The notes: a model not told the origin generated them from the letters alone. 7,507 bases of DNA from Actinomycetota bacterium (GCA_003541285.1 DPMS01000385.1:1-7507), one strand, 5' to 3'; shown: positions 1 through 6,696, counted from the stretch's first letter. Made by a program: numbers and translations.

Positions 1-162
1 GTCACGGAGAGTGAATATACGGCAAGATCAATAGCCAGATGCTCGCCCTGCCGACTATGCGCGGCCGATGACGGTGCCGGTCACGCGGGTCGTCACGCGC
101 AGATGATCCAATTCTGGCTCACGCGTGTTCGAGGTGCTCGGTGATGCCGTGCGAGTAGAGCA

Positions 163-187
163 TGCCCGGCTCCATGGGAGCCGGGCA
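163..187. terminator. Perfect 11-bp stem-loop, possible terminator of an upstream gene
   Basis: The arms TGCCCGGCTCC (163-173) and GGAGCCGGGCA (177-187) are exact reverse complements around a 3-base ATG loop, giving a very stable GC-rich hairpin. It lies 18 nt after the end of an open frame that enters from the left edge (stop at 142-144) and well before the flavin oxidase gene. There is no T-run on either side, which is common for actinobacterial terminators. It could instead be a structural or protein-binding palindrome; only its geometry is certain. Confidence 0.45.
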
Positions 188-320
188 AAGATCGCACGAC
201 TGCTGGACGGCTAATGCATTTGCCGGGGTTGGGGGTGATGAACCTGAACGCGCTGTGGCGGGTGCAGCCTGTCTGGCCGGCAGTCTTGGCATTGCCCGCA
301 TCCGATGCCAGCCGTATGGT

Positions 321-349
321 TTGAACGGACGCTCAATGGTGTGCGTAAT
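321..349 (+). promoter_or_regulatory. Candidate promoter for the Tat flavin oxidase gene
   Basis: TTGAAC (321-326) and CGTAAT (344-349) each match four of six bases of the -35 and -10 consensus and are separated by exactly 17 bp. A transcript would start near 356, at the ribosome binding site, leaving a leader of about 15 nt before the ATG at 371. The matches are modest and such pairs arise by chance, so this is a weak call. Confidence 0.25.
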
Positions 350-355
350 GGCAGC

Positions 356-364
356 AGGAAGGGG
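356..364 (+). promoter_or_regulatory. Ribosome binding site fixing the start of the flavin oxidase
   Basis: AGGAAGGGG is followed by a 6-nt spacer and then ATG at 371. It decides between the longest frame (ATG at 305, with no good Shine-Dalgarno) and the ATG at 371. A GTG at 368-370 sits directly before the ATG in the same frame and could also serve, changing the protein by one residue. Confidence 0.6.
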
Positions 365-370
365 CTTGTG

Positions 371-2176
371 ATGGGACGCTCTGTGCGCTCGGACTTGACC
401 AGGAGGCTGCGGGAGGCTCATGCCGCATGCGAGGAGTCAGCCGCGACGGGGATACCTCTCGATGAGGTGTCGGGCATGCGGGCCGAGCGCCGTGCCGCCC
501 AGCGGCGTGCCGCGCGTGAGGCGGCTGAGGCTTACAACGATGCTGTGCGCCGTGTGCGTGAGCGGGGGGCGCCGGAGGATCATGTGGCCAAGTGGGTGGC
601 CATGGAGAACGTCAAGCGGGTGGGCAGGCGCGAGTTCCTCAAGGGTGCCGGCACAGCGGCGGCGGGTATCGCCGCGGCGGGGCTTGCTGGCGGCGTTGTC
701 TTTGAGCCCCGGCGGGCATCAGCGGCCACCTCCAAGCAGCCTGCCATCGCCATTGTGGGCGGCGGGCTCGCGGGGCTTCGCGCCGCTCATGTGCTGTGGA
801 CGAAATACGGCTGGACCTCGACCATTTACGAGGCGACCTCCAGCGTGGGGGGCCGGTGCGAGACCCAGCGCAACTACTGGGACAACGGGCTGGTCGCGGA
901 GATGCACGGGGAGTTCATCTCCTCCGAGCACGCCTCCATGCTGAACCTGGTGAAGCTGTTCAACCTCACCCTCGACGACACCCGCGCGTACGCGTCCGGG
1001 ACCGTTGACACCTACTGGGTCAGCGGCGCCCGCTACACCCAGGCCCAGCTCGACGCGGACTGGCAGGCGTGGGGGTGGACGCTGTTTAATAACGCGATAC
1101 AGGCGGCTCCCTGGCCGCAGAGCTACAACAGCTACACCGCGACCGGCTACCAGTGGGACCAGATGAATGTCCCCCAGTGGATGAACCAGTACATGCCCGG
1201 GGGATCAGCGGGGGACTTTGGCGGGGTGTGCCTGCAGAACGTGATCGACGAGTACGGCGGGGACCCGGCAGACCAGTCTGCGCTCAACCTGACGATGATC
1301 CTGGGCTATTACGACAGCGCGAACGGCCGCGGCTACCAGCCGAAGGACTCCCCCTACCTGGCCGGCACCGATGAGCGCTGGCACGTGACCGGCGGCAACG
1401 ACCAGGTGGTCACCGGCATGGTGAGCCAGCTCCCCGCAGGCACCATCCAGACAGACCAGGTCCTGGTGGCCCTCAAGGCCAACGCGGACGGCACCTACAC
1501 CCTCACCTTCACCAGCGGCAGCTCCACCAAGCAGGTGAAAGTAGACAGCGTGATCCTCGCCCTCCCGTTCACGGCGCTGCGCAACGTGGACCTGTCGCAG
1601 GCCGGGCTCTCGCCGCTGAAGATGACCGCCATCAACAATCTCGGCATGGGCACCAACGCCAAGATCATCATGCAGTTCAACGGCGAGCCGTGGATCACCG
1701 ACGGCTTCACCGGAACGACCTACCAGGACAATGGCTTCATCAGCTCCGGCTGGCAGATGGTGCAAAGCGCCGCCAGCGGCGGCTACACAGGGCCGACAGC
1801 CCTCTGGACCGCCTTCCCCGGCGGGAACTACACCCAGGACATCATCACTACCTACAACCTGACCGGCGATTCAGGTGTCCCCCCGTCGAGGCTGGTCAGC
1901 GACACCCTCACGCAACTGGAACCGGTCCTGCCCGGGGTCACCACGGCGTACAACGGGCTGGCCTGGTACGACTTCGGCCTGCTCGACCCCTACCTGCAAG
2001 GAGGCTACTCGTACTGGCGGGTGGGCCAGTACACCAGCTTCTCCGGCTACGAAGGAGTCCAGGAGGGCCGCATCCACTTCGCCGGCGAGCACACGTGCCA
2101 GGACTTCCAGGGTTTCATGGAGGGCGCGCTGCTCAGCGGCGAACGCTGCGCGAGCGAGGCTCAGCCCAAAGGCTGA
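371..2176 (+). CDS. Tat-exported flavin monoamine oxidase / L-amino-acid oxidase-like protein
   Basis: This 601-residue FAD enzyme probably oxidizes a primary amine or L-amino acid with oxygen, releasing ammonia and hydrogen peroxide, outside the membrane. A twin-arginine signal is visible at 86-91 (RREFLK), followed by an Ala/Gly-rich hydrophobic stretch (about 92-110) and a likely cleavage site after ASA (116-118). The mature part opens with the dinucleotide-binding loop GGGLAG (130-135), acidic E154 at the end of the second strand, and GGR at 160-162. K431 in GTNAKI fits the lysine conserved near flavin N5 in the family. The C-terminal FAD motif is FAGEHT (570-575) with FMEGALLSG (582-590). 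No cysteine occupies the site used for covalent FAD in human MAO, so FAD is probably non-covalent. The 85 residues before the Arg pair are charged and helical-looking, and their G/C-rich third positions support the long form. An internal ATG at 602 would give a conventional short Tat signal. The family assignment is firm; the substrate is unknown. Confidence 0.93.
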   Translation: MGRSVRSDLTRRLREAHAACEESAATGIPLDEVSGMRAERRAAQRRAAREAAEAYNDAVRRVRERGAPEDHVAKWVAMENVKRVGRREFLKGAGTAAAGIAAAGLAGGVVFEPRRASAATSKQPAIAIVGGGLAGLRAAHVLWTKYGWTSTIYEATSSVGGRCETQRNYWDNGLVAEMHGEFISSEHASMLNLVKLFNLTLDDTRAYASGTVDTYWVSGARYTQAQLDADWQAWGWTLFNNAIQAAPWPQSYNSYTATGYQWDQMNVPQWMNQYMPGGSAGDFGGVCLQNVIDEYGGDPADQSALNLTMILGYYDSANGRGYQPKDSPYLAGTDERWHVTGGNDQVVTGMVSQLPAGTIQTDQVLVALKANADGTYTLTFTSGSSTKQVKVDSVILALPFTALRNVDLSQAGLSPLKMTAINNLGMGTNAKIIMQFNGEPWITDGFTGTTYQDNGFISSGWQMVQSAASGGYTGPTALWTAFPGGNYTQDIITTYNLTGDSGVPPSRLVSDTLTQLEPVLPGVTTAYNGLAWYDFGLLDPYLQGGYSYWRVGQYTSFSGYEGVQEGRIHFAGEHTCQDFQGFMEGALLSGERCASEAQPKG

Positions 2177-2177
2177 G
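2160..2177 (+). terminator. Stem-loop overlapping the stop codon of the flavin oxidase
   Basis: CTCAGCC (2160-2166) and GGCTGAG (2171-2177) are exact reverse complements around the loop CAAA. The TGA stop (2174-2176) lies in the 3' arm. There is no T-run after it, so termination at this site is uncertain; it could equally protect the 3' end of the mRNA or be chance. Confidence 0.3.
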
Positions 2178-2402
2178 ACTGGTCAAGAGCACAGCCACAC
2201 CGCCGCCTGCCCGTGGCGGATCAGCACCGGCCACCTCTCCGTCATCACCGTCGTGCCGCCCAAGCCATCTCCCGAGTCCGTGGTCGCGTCAGGGGACAGC
2301 CGCGCCAGCCTTGACCTCCTGCACAAGCACGTCATCCATCACTTCACGTAACCGCCGTGCCCGCCTGCCTCGCACCGGCCGACTGGGCAGGGCCAGCGTG
2401 TT

Positions 2403-2423
2403 CCCGGCCCGGTGCAGGCCGGG
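2403..2423. terminator. GC-rich hairpin in the convergent intergenic region
   Basis: CCCGGCC (2403-2409) pairs exactly with GGCCGGG (2417-2423) around a 7-base loop. A second copy of GGCCGGG at 2431-2437 offers an alternative 3' arm. It is about 113 nt past the stop of the minus-strand operon and 226 nt past the stop of the plus-strand oxidase gene. No T-run is present. It could be a terminator for either strand, but in such GC-rich DNA a 7-bp stem can be chance. Confidence 0.3.
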
Positions 2424-2456
2424 GGCGCCTGGCCGGGCGGTCAGGGTGGAGCGGAT

Positions 2457-2476
2457 GCCGGCGGGCCGCCGCCGGC
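2457..2476. terminator. 8-bp perfect hairpin downstream of the minus-strand operon
   Basis: GCCGGCGG (2457-2464) and CCGCCGGC (2469-2476) are exact reverse complements with a 4-base loop, making a compact all-GC stem. On the minus strand it begins about 60 nt after the TGA of the GcvT-fused dehydrogenase gene, a usual distance for a terminator. It has no U-tract, as is common in actinobacteria. It is the best terminator candidate for the operon. Confidence 0.4.
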
Positions 2477-2490
2477 CGAACGCGACGTCC

Positions 2491-2510
2491 CGCGTCCGGG
2501 CGCGTCCGGT
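2491..2510. repeat. Tandem 10-bp direct repeat
   Basis: Two adjacent copies of CGCGTCCGGG / CGCGTCCGGT differ only at the last base. They lie between the candidate terminator hairpin and the end of the minus-strand dehydrogenase gene. No function is evident; replication slippage in GC-rich DNA is enough to explain them. Confidence 0.4.
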
Positions 2511-2535
2511 GGCGCTGCCTTGCCCGGGGCGTTCG

Positions 2536-4956
2536 TCATTGACGCAGCCGGGCGTTGGCCGGGTCGTAGAGTGGTTCCCCGGTGACGAGAGCCTTGCGGC
2601 GTCGTCCCAGAACCGCGACCTCGACCGCCGTCCCCGGCTCGGTGAGCTCTGTGGGCAGGTAGGCCAGGGCGATGCAGGCACCGACTCTGTGCCCGTAGCC
2701 ACCCGATGTCACGTGAGAGACGGCTTTGCCCTTGTGGTAGATGGGTTCCTGGCCGTGTGGGAACGCGTCGGCCTGGTCGAGGCGGAGGATGGACAGGCGG
2801 CGGTCGTATCCCTCATTCTGCTGGCGGATGAGCGCTTCGCGGCCGATGAAGTCACCTTTGCCGGTTCGGACGAAACGGTCAAGGCCGGCCTCGATCGGCG
2901 TGTAGTCGGGTGATATGTCAGATCCCCAGAGCCGGTAGGCCTTTTCCAGTCTCATGGAGTCCAGCGCGTGGTAGCCGAAGTCCACGAGGCCGTACTCGCT
3001 TCCCGCGCTCCATAGCAAGTCGTAGAGGTAGCGCTGGTACTCGGCCGGGTGGTGCAGTTCGTAGCCGAGTTCGCCGACGTAGGAGACGCGCAGGGCCAGG
3101 ACGGGGGCCATGCCGATGTGGACCTGGCGTGCTGAGAAGAACGGGAACGCCTCCCCGGACCAGTCGTCGTCGGAGAGGGCCTGGAGGAGGTCGCGGGAGC
3201 GGGGTCCGGCGATGGTCAGGACCGCGAGTCTTGCCGTGAGGTTGTCGATGCGGACCGAGCCGCCCGCTGGGGCGTGGCGTCGCATCCACGCGTAGTCGTG
3301 GGTTTCGGTGGCGGCGGCTGACACGACGTAGAAGCGCTCTTCTCCGGTGCGGGTGATCGTGAGATCGCATTCGATCCCGCCGCGGCTGGTGCACATCTGT
3401 GTCAGCGCTATCCGCCCCGCCCGGCTCGGCAGGATGTTGGCCGAGAGGCGGTCCAGGAAAGATCCGGCGCCAGGACCGGACACTTCGAACTTCGCGAAGC
3501 TGGTCTGGTCGAGGATGCCTGCCCCGGCTTGCACTGCCCGGCACTCCCGGCCCACGGCGGCATGCCAGGGGGGCTTCCCGAAGGTGGGCGCCTCATTTCC
3601 GGTTTCGCCGGGCCCGGCGAACCAGAGCGGGCGTTCCCAGCCGAAGCGAACTCCGTAGCGCGCCCCTTTGCCAAGGAGGCGGTCGTAGAGCGGTCCGGTC
3701 TTCAGCGGCCGGCCGGCTGGGCGTTCCTCATAGGGGTAATGGATCGCGTACTCGCGCTCGTACACGTCAGTGGCCCGGGATACGATGTAGCGGGTGGAGG
3801 CCGCGTATGGGCCGAACCTGCGGACATCGAGTTCCCACATATCGTCGCTGGGCTGGCCGCCGAGGATCCATTCCGCTGCGTACTTGCCGGCTCCGCCCCC
3901 GAAGACGATGCCGAAGATGCTGAAACCGGCGAGCGCGAAGAGGTTGCGGGCGCCGGGGATCCAGCCCATGAGGCAGCGGCCGTCCGGGGTGTAACCGTCT
4001 GGGCCGTTCACCGTGGATGTGATTCCCGCGTGCCCGAAGGCCGGCACTCGTCCGGCTGCTTCGGCCAGCACATCCTGGATCTGGTCCAGGTCCGGCGGGA
4101 GCAGGCGGCCGTGGAAGCCCTCCGGAATCCCATCCAGCGCCCAGGGAAGCGGCCGGCGCTCGAACGGGCCGACCAGCAGGCCTTCGCCTTCCTGGCGAAT
4201 GTAGAAGGAGCCCCGGGGGTCGCGGAGCACCGGCAATTCTGGGCTGCCGCCCCGCAGTTCGGGTACCGGGCCTGTGACGACGTATTGGTGCTGCAGCGGG
4301 ACGATGGGGAGGTCGGCGCCGGCCATGCGGGCGACCTGCCGGGCCCACTGCCCGGCGGCGATGACGACGATCTCCGATCGGTGGCTCCCGCCCGCGGTGT
4401 CAACTGTCCAGCCGCCATGTGACCATGACAGGCCGGTCACCGGAGTCCTGCGCGCGATCCGCGCTCCTTTGGCCTTCGCGGCCCGCAGGAGCGTCGTGGC
4501 GACGCTCGCTGGATCCACGTGGCCGTCAGTTGGCAGGTAGGCGGCCCCCAGAATCCCCGCGGGCTCCATCAGCGGGAACAATTCGGCAGCGCGCCGCGCG
4601 GAGACAACCTCGAACGGAATTCCCGCGAGCTCGGCGATGCCGGCTCGATGGGCGAACTCATCTAGATGGCCGGGTGAGGTCGCCAGCCGCAGGGACCCGC
4701 ATGGATGAAAGCCGACCTGCTGGCCCGGCTGGTGCTCCAGAGACTGGTAGAGGCCAACGCTGTAACGCAGGAGCCGGGCAAGGTTGCAGCTGCCGATGTA
4801 CTGGGTGCACAGACCGGCGGCATGCCACGTGGACCCGCTGGTGATCTCGTGCTGCTCAAGCAGGACGACATCCCCGCACCCGGCTTCCGTCAGGTGGTAC
4901 GCCAGGCTGCATCCGGCGATGCCGCCCCCGATGATCGTGATCCTCGTGTCATCCAC
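2536..4956 (-). CDS. FAD-dependent dehydrogenase/oxidase with GcvT domain (dimethylglycine/sarcosine dehydrogenase type)
   Basis: This 806-residue protein has the full architecture of the dimethylglycine/sarcosine dehydrogenase family, and its length is usual for that family. Residues 1 to about 365 form the DAO-type FAD domain: GGGIAG (10-15), E34 ending the second strand, and GSTWHAAG (41-48), whose H45 matches the histidine that binds FAD covalently in this family. A linker domain of FAO_M type follows (about 366-425, with WELDVRRFG at 374-382). Then come the GcvT-like aminomethyltransferase fold (about 430-690; GGIECD with D531 at the place of the T-protein folate-site Asp) and its C-terminal barrel (about 700-800). 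Family chemistry is oxidative N-demethylation, with the methyl carbon going to tetrahydrofolate as 5,10-methylene-THF. No signal peptide is seen, so it is cytoplasmic. The start is GTG at 4956, the first possible start after the in-frame TGA that ends the upstream gene; a GGAG lies 11 nt before it. The substrate (dimethylglycine, sarcosine or another N-methyl compound) is unresolved. Confidence 0.92.
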   Translation of the reverse strand: MDDTRITIIGGGIAGCSLAYHLTEAGCGDVVLLEQHEITSGSTWHAAGLCTQYIGSCNLARLLRYSVGLYQSLEHQPGQQVGFHPCGSLRLATSPGHLDEFAHRAGIAELAGIPFEVVSARRAAELFPLMEPAGILGAAYLPTDGHVDPASVATTLLRAAKAKGARIARRTPVTGLSWSHGGWTVDTAGGSHRSEIVVIAAGQWARQVARMAGADLPIVPLQHQYVVTGPVPELRGGSPELPVLRDPRGSFYIRQEGEGLLVGPFERRPLPWALDGIPEGFHGRLLPPDLDQIQDVLAEAAGRVPAFGHAGITSTVNGPDGYTPDGRCLMGWIPGARNLFALAGFSIFGIVFGGGAGKYAAEWILGGQPSDDMWELDVRRFGPYAASTRYIVSRATDVYEREYAIHYPYEERPAGRPLKTGPLYDRLLGKGARYGVRFGWERPLWFAGPGETGNEAPTFGKPPWHAAVGRECRAVQAGAGILDQTSFAKFEVSGPGAGSFLDRLSANILPSRAGRIALTQMCTSRGGIECDLTITRTGEERFYVVSAAATETHDYAWMRRHAPAGGSVRIDNLTARLAVLTIAGPRSRDLLQALSDDDWSGEAFPFFSARQVHIGMAPVLALRVSYVGELGYELHHPAEYQRYLYDLLWSAGSEYGLVDFGYHALDSMRLEKAYRLWGSDISPDYTPIEAGLDRFVRTGKGDFIGREALIRQQNEGYDRRLSILRLDQADAFPHGQEPIYHKGKAVSHVTSGGYGHRVGACIALAYLPTELTEPGTAVEVAVLGRRRKALVTGEPLYDPANARLRQ

Positions 4957-4977
4957 GTGCTTCTGCGCTCCGCTCGC

Positions 4978-6633
4978 TCATGCTCCCTGCCCACCGCGCG
5001 GCACCCGGCCGCGCCTCAGGACAGCCCCGGGCGCAAACGCCCGCGGGCGGCGCACGTCACGCAGCACGGCCATGGCCGCGTTGCGGCCGGGGACCGCCAT
5101 GACACCGCCGCCTGGATGGGTGCCGGACCCGCACAGGTACAGGCCCGCGACCGGGGTGCGGTAGTCGGCGTAGCCGGGGATGGGACGGAAACTGAACATC
5201 TGGTCGATGCTGAGCTCGCCGTGCATGATGTTCCCGCCGATGAGACCGTAGCGAGCTTCGAGGTCGGGGGGCGAGAGGACCTCCATGTGCTCGACGCTTG
5301 CCGCGAGGCCGGGCAGGTACTCGTCAAGCAGGGAGACAACCCGCTTGCCGTAGACCTCCCGCTCGGTGTCCCACGAGCCGTCGGCGAGCTGGTACGGGCC
5401 GAACTGGGTGAAACACAGGGCCAGGTGCTTGCCCACGGGGGCCAGCCCTGGATCGAGGACGGTGGGCAGCACCAGCTCCACGTAAGGTTCGCTCGATGTC
5501 CGCCCGTACTTCGCGTCGTCCCAGGCCCGCTCCAGGTAGCCGATGGACGGCGAGATCGAGATAAGGCCCCGGTGCGGGTCGCCGGGCACCCGGCCGGACC
5601 AGGCGCTTGGCACGGGGAGATGGCCGAGGGCGAGGTTGACCTTCACCGAACCAGAGCGGCTGCGGTAGCGGCGGATCGCGGTCGTGACGCCGCTGGGCAG
5701 GTGCTCCTCCCCTACCAGGTCAAGGTAGGTCGTGACCGGGTGCGCACCGGACACGACCCGGCGGCCCCGCACCACCCCCCCATCAGCGAGTTCCACCCCA
5801 TAGGCGCGGCCTCCCTCCACCAGGACCGATCTCACCGGTGACCCGGTGCGGATGCGCGCGCCGTGGCTGCGCGCCGAACCGGCGAGCGCCTCGCTGAGCG
5901 CCCCCATGCCGCCGTGCACCCAGCCCCAGGCCCCGGCATGGCCGTCGACTTCACCCACCCAATGGTGCATGAGGACGTACGCCGAGCCAGGGCTCATCGG
6001 GCCTCCCCACGAGCCGACCAGCGCCTGGGTGGCCAGCGCCCCCTTGACCTTCTCGTCGGTGAACCACTCGCCGAGGAAATCCGCGGCGCTCATCGTGAAC
6101 ACGCGCACCACATCGACGATGTCGTGCCGGGTCCAGCGCCGGAGCCGGGCGCCGACCCTGACCCACTCCAGCACGTCACGCAGCGTCAGGTCGGGAGGCG
6201 TCACCGTCATCAAGTCACGCAGCAGGTTCGCGACGCGGCCGAAGTACTTGTCGAACTCCAGATACGCCGCCGCGTCGGCCGGCGACCTCAGCGCGATCTG
6301 CTCCGCGGTCCGTGCCGCATCACCCCAGATCGTCAGGGACGTGCCGTCCTTGTAGGGCAGGTAGTAGTCCGGCTCGATGATCGAGACGCGGTAGCCGAAA
6401 TCACGCAGCCGGAGTTCCCTGACGACCTGCGGTGGCAGAAGGCTGACGACGTAAGAAGCCGAAGACACCCGGTAACCCGGCCAGGGTTCCTCCGTGACAG
6501 CCGCCCCGCCCAGCACATCGCGGCTCTCCAGAACGCACACCCGCTGCCCCGCCCGGGCAAGGTACGCGGCGCACGCCAAGCCGTTGTGGCCGCCGCCGAC
6601 CACGACCACATCCCAGGACTCAGGTTCCGCCAC
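4978..6633 (-). CDS. PYROXD2/CrtI-like FAD-dependent oxidoreductase
   Basis: This 551-residue flavoprotein belongs to the phytoene-desaturase-like (COG1233-type) group. Its sequence looks closer to the PYROXD2 branch than to true carotenoid desaturases. Visible motifs are the FAD loop GGGHNG (13-18), E36 at the end of the second strand, LGGAA (41-45), SAADFLGEWF (182-191), the GWVHGGMGALSEAL block (237-250), and the C-terminal flavin segment GSGTHPGGG (502-510). The last 25 or so residues are basic and extra. I placed the start at GTG 6633 because AGGGGAG lies 7 nt upstream and the FAD fold begins 12 residues in. The longer open frame to 6879 would overlap the divergent TetR gene and adds a low-complexity leader. 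It is first in an operon with the GcvT-fused dehydrogenase, 21 nt apart, and is probably controlled by the divergent TetR protein. The reaction is unknown; its neighbours suggest amine or amino-acid catabolism rather than carotenoid synthesis, since no other carotenoid gene is here. Confidence 0.9.
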   Translation of the reverse strand: MAEPESWDVVVVGGGHNGLACAAYLARAGQRVCVLESRDVLGGAAVTEEPWPGYRVSSASYVVSLLPPQVVRELRLRDFGYRVSIIEPDYYLPYKDGTSLTIWGDAARTAEQIALRSPADAAAYLEFDKYFGRVANLLRDLMTVTPPDLTLRDVLEWVRVGARLRRWTRHDIVDVVRVFTMSAADFLGEWFTDEKVKGALATQALVGSWGGPMSPGSAYVLMHHWVGEVDGHAGAWGWVHGGMGALSEALAGSARSHGARIRTGSPVRSVLVEGGRAYGVELADGGVVRGRRVVSGAHPVTTYLDLVGEEHLPSGVTTAIRRYRSRSGSVKVNLALGHLPVPSAWSGRVPGDPHRGLISISPSIGYLERAWDDAKYGRTSSEPYVELVLPTVLDPGLAPVGKHLALCFTQFGPYQLADGSWDTEREVYGKRVVSLLDEYLPGLAASVEHMEVLSPPDLEARYGLIGGNIMHGELSIDQMFSFRPIPGYADYRTPVAGLYLCGSGTHPGGGVMAVPGRNAAMAVLRDVRRPRAFAPGAVLRRGRVPRGGQGA

Positions 6634-6640
6634 AACCCGT

Positions 6641-6647
6641 CTCCCCT
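6641..6647 (-). promoter_or_regulatory. Ribosome binding site fixing the start of the PYROXD2-like gene
   Basis: On the minus strand AGGGGAG is followed by a 7-nt spacer and the GTG at 6633-6631. It sets the start at GTG 6633, discarding 82 upstream codons of open frame that would cross the divergent promoter and the start of the TetR gene. Confidence 0.65.
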
Positions 6648-6660
6648 CGCCGGAGTTCCT

Positions 6661-6686
6661 CGATACCGTACTGCAAACCTGTATCG
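6661..6686. promoter_or_regulatory. Second dyad in the divergent control region
   Basis: CGATAC (6661-6666) and GTATCG (6681-6686) are exact reverse complements with a 14-bp spacer. The dyad overlaps the ACCTGTA-N6-TACAGGT dyad by 10 bp, and the two centres are 13 bp apart. CGTAC also occurs twice, at 6667 and 6688, exactly 21 bp (two helical turns) apart. It could be half of a two-dimer TetR operator or part of an extended one, or chance. Confidence 0.35.
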
Positions 6687-6696
6687 TCGTACAGGT
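6677..6696. promoter_or_regulatory. Likely TetR-family operator, 7-6-7 palindrome over the regulator start codon
   Basis: ACCTGTA (6677-6683) and TACAGGT (6690-6696) are perfect inverted arms around TCGTCG. The site sits in the 61-nt gap between two divergent genes and covers the first two bases of the TetR GTG start. Position, symmetry and length are what is expected of a TetR-family operator, so binding should repress the regulator itself and probably the minus-strand operon promoter. I did not find the same arms upstream of the Tat oxidase gene at 371. Confidence 0.65.
6682..6687 (+). promoter_or_regulatory. Candidate -10 element for a leaderless TetR transcript
   Basis: TATCGT matches four of six bases of the -10 consensus. 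Transcription about 8 nt further on would begin at or beside the GTG at 6695. No Shine-Dalgarno sequence lies before that GTG, which fits a leaderless mRNA, frequent in actinobacteria. No good -35 hexamer is visible. The element lies inside the operator, so repressor and RNA polymerase would compete. Confidence 0.3.

Larger units (their letters stand above)
1..370. other. Left-end region without a supportable gene
   Basis: No convincing coding sequence is visible. On the + strand one frame is open from base 1 to a TGA at 142-144 (47 codons), so it could be the tail of a gene entering from the left. However, its third codon positions are mixed rather than G/C-rich, and I do not recognise the peptide. 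Other short open frames here, including a 100-codon one on the minus strand running to 119, have low-complexity, frame-shadow-like translations. What the region does hold is a perfect stem-loop at 163-187 and, close to its right end, a candidate promoter and a good ribosome binding site for the flavin oxidase gene. Confidence 0.6.
2177..2535. other. Convergent intergenic region, no gene supported
   Basis: These 359 bases separate the ends of two genes pointing at each other. Open frames crossing it are extensions of shadow frames with Arg/Pro/Ala-rich translations that I do not recognise. The right half (about 2400-2510) is extremely GC-rich and dense in inverted and direct repeats: two hairpins and a 10-bp tandem repeat, listed separately. 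A bidirectional terminator region is the simplest reading. Confidence 0.6.

Noticed and set aside
238..324. 28-codon ORF upstream of the Tat oxidase as a leader peptide
   Set aside because: A G-rich stretch precedes its ATG, but there is no regulatory codon run, no attenuator pairing that I could see, and the peptide is unremarkable.
305..370. Upstream ATG 305 as start of the Tat oxidase
   Set aside because: No ribosome binding site precedes it, whereas AGGAAGGGG sits 6 nt before ATG 371; the candidate promoter also lies downstream of 305.
2213..2351. Possible relic coding fragment after the Tat oxidase
   Set aside because: One frame gives a non-repetitive peptide ending at TAA 2349-2351, but it has no start, no ribosome binding site and no family I recognise.
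1690..2913. 407-codon plus-strand ORF spanning the oxidase end, the intergenic gap and the dehydrogenase end
   Set aside because: Its translation is Arg/Pro/His-rich and it runs out of frame through two well-supported genes; it is a shadow frame of high-GC DNA.
3529..4422. 297-codon plus-strand ORF opposite the GcvT-fused dehydrogenase
   Set aside because: It lies fully antisense to a gene with complete family motifs, has no ribosome binding site of note and no recognisable domain.
6494..6694. N-terminal extension of the TetR frame from ATG 6494
   Set aside because: It overlaps the divergent flavoenzyme gene by about 140 nt and adds 67 residues before a DNA-binding domain that is normally near the N-terminus.
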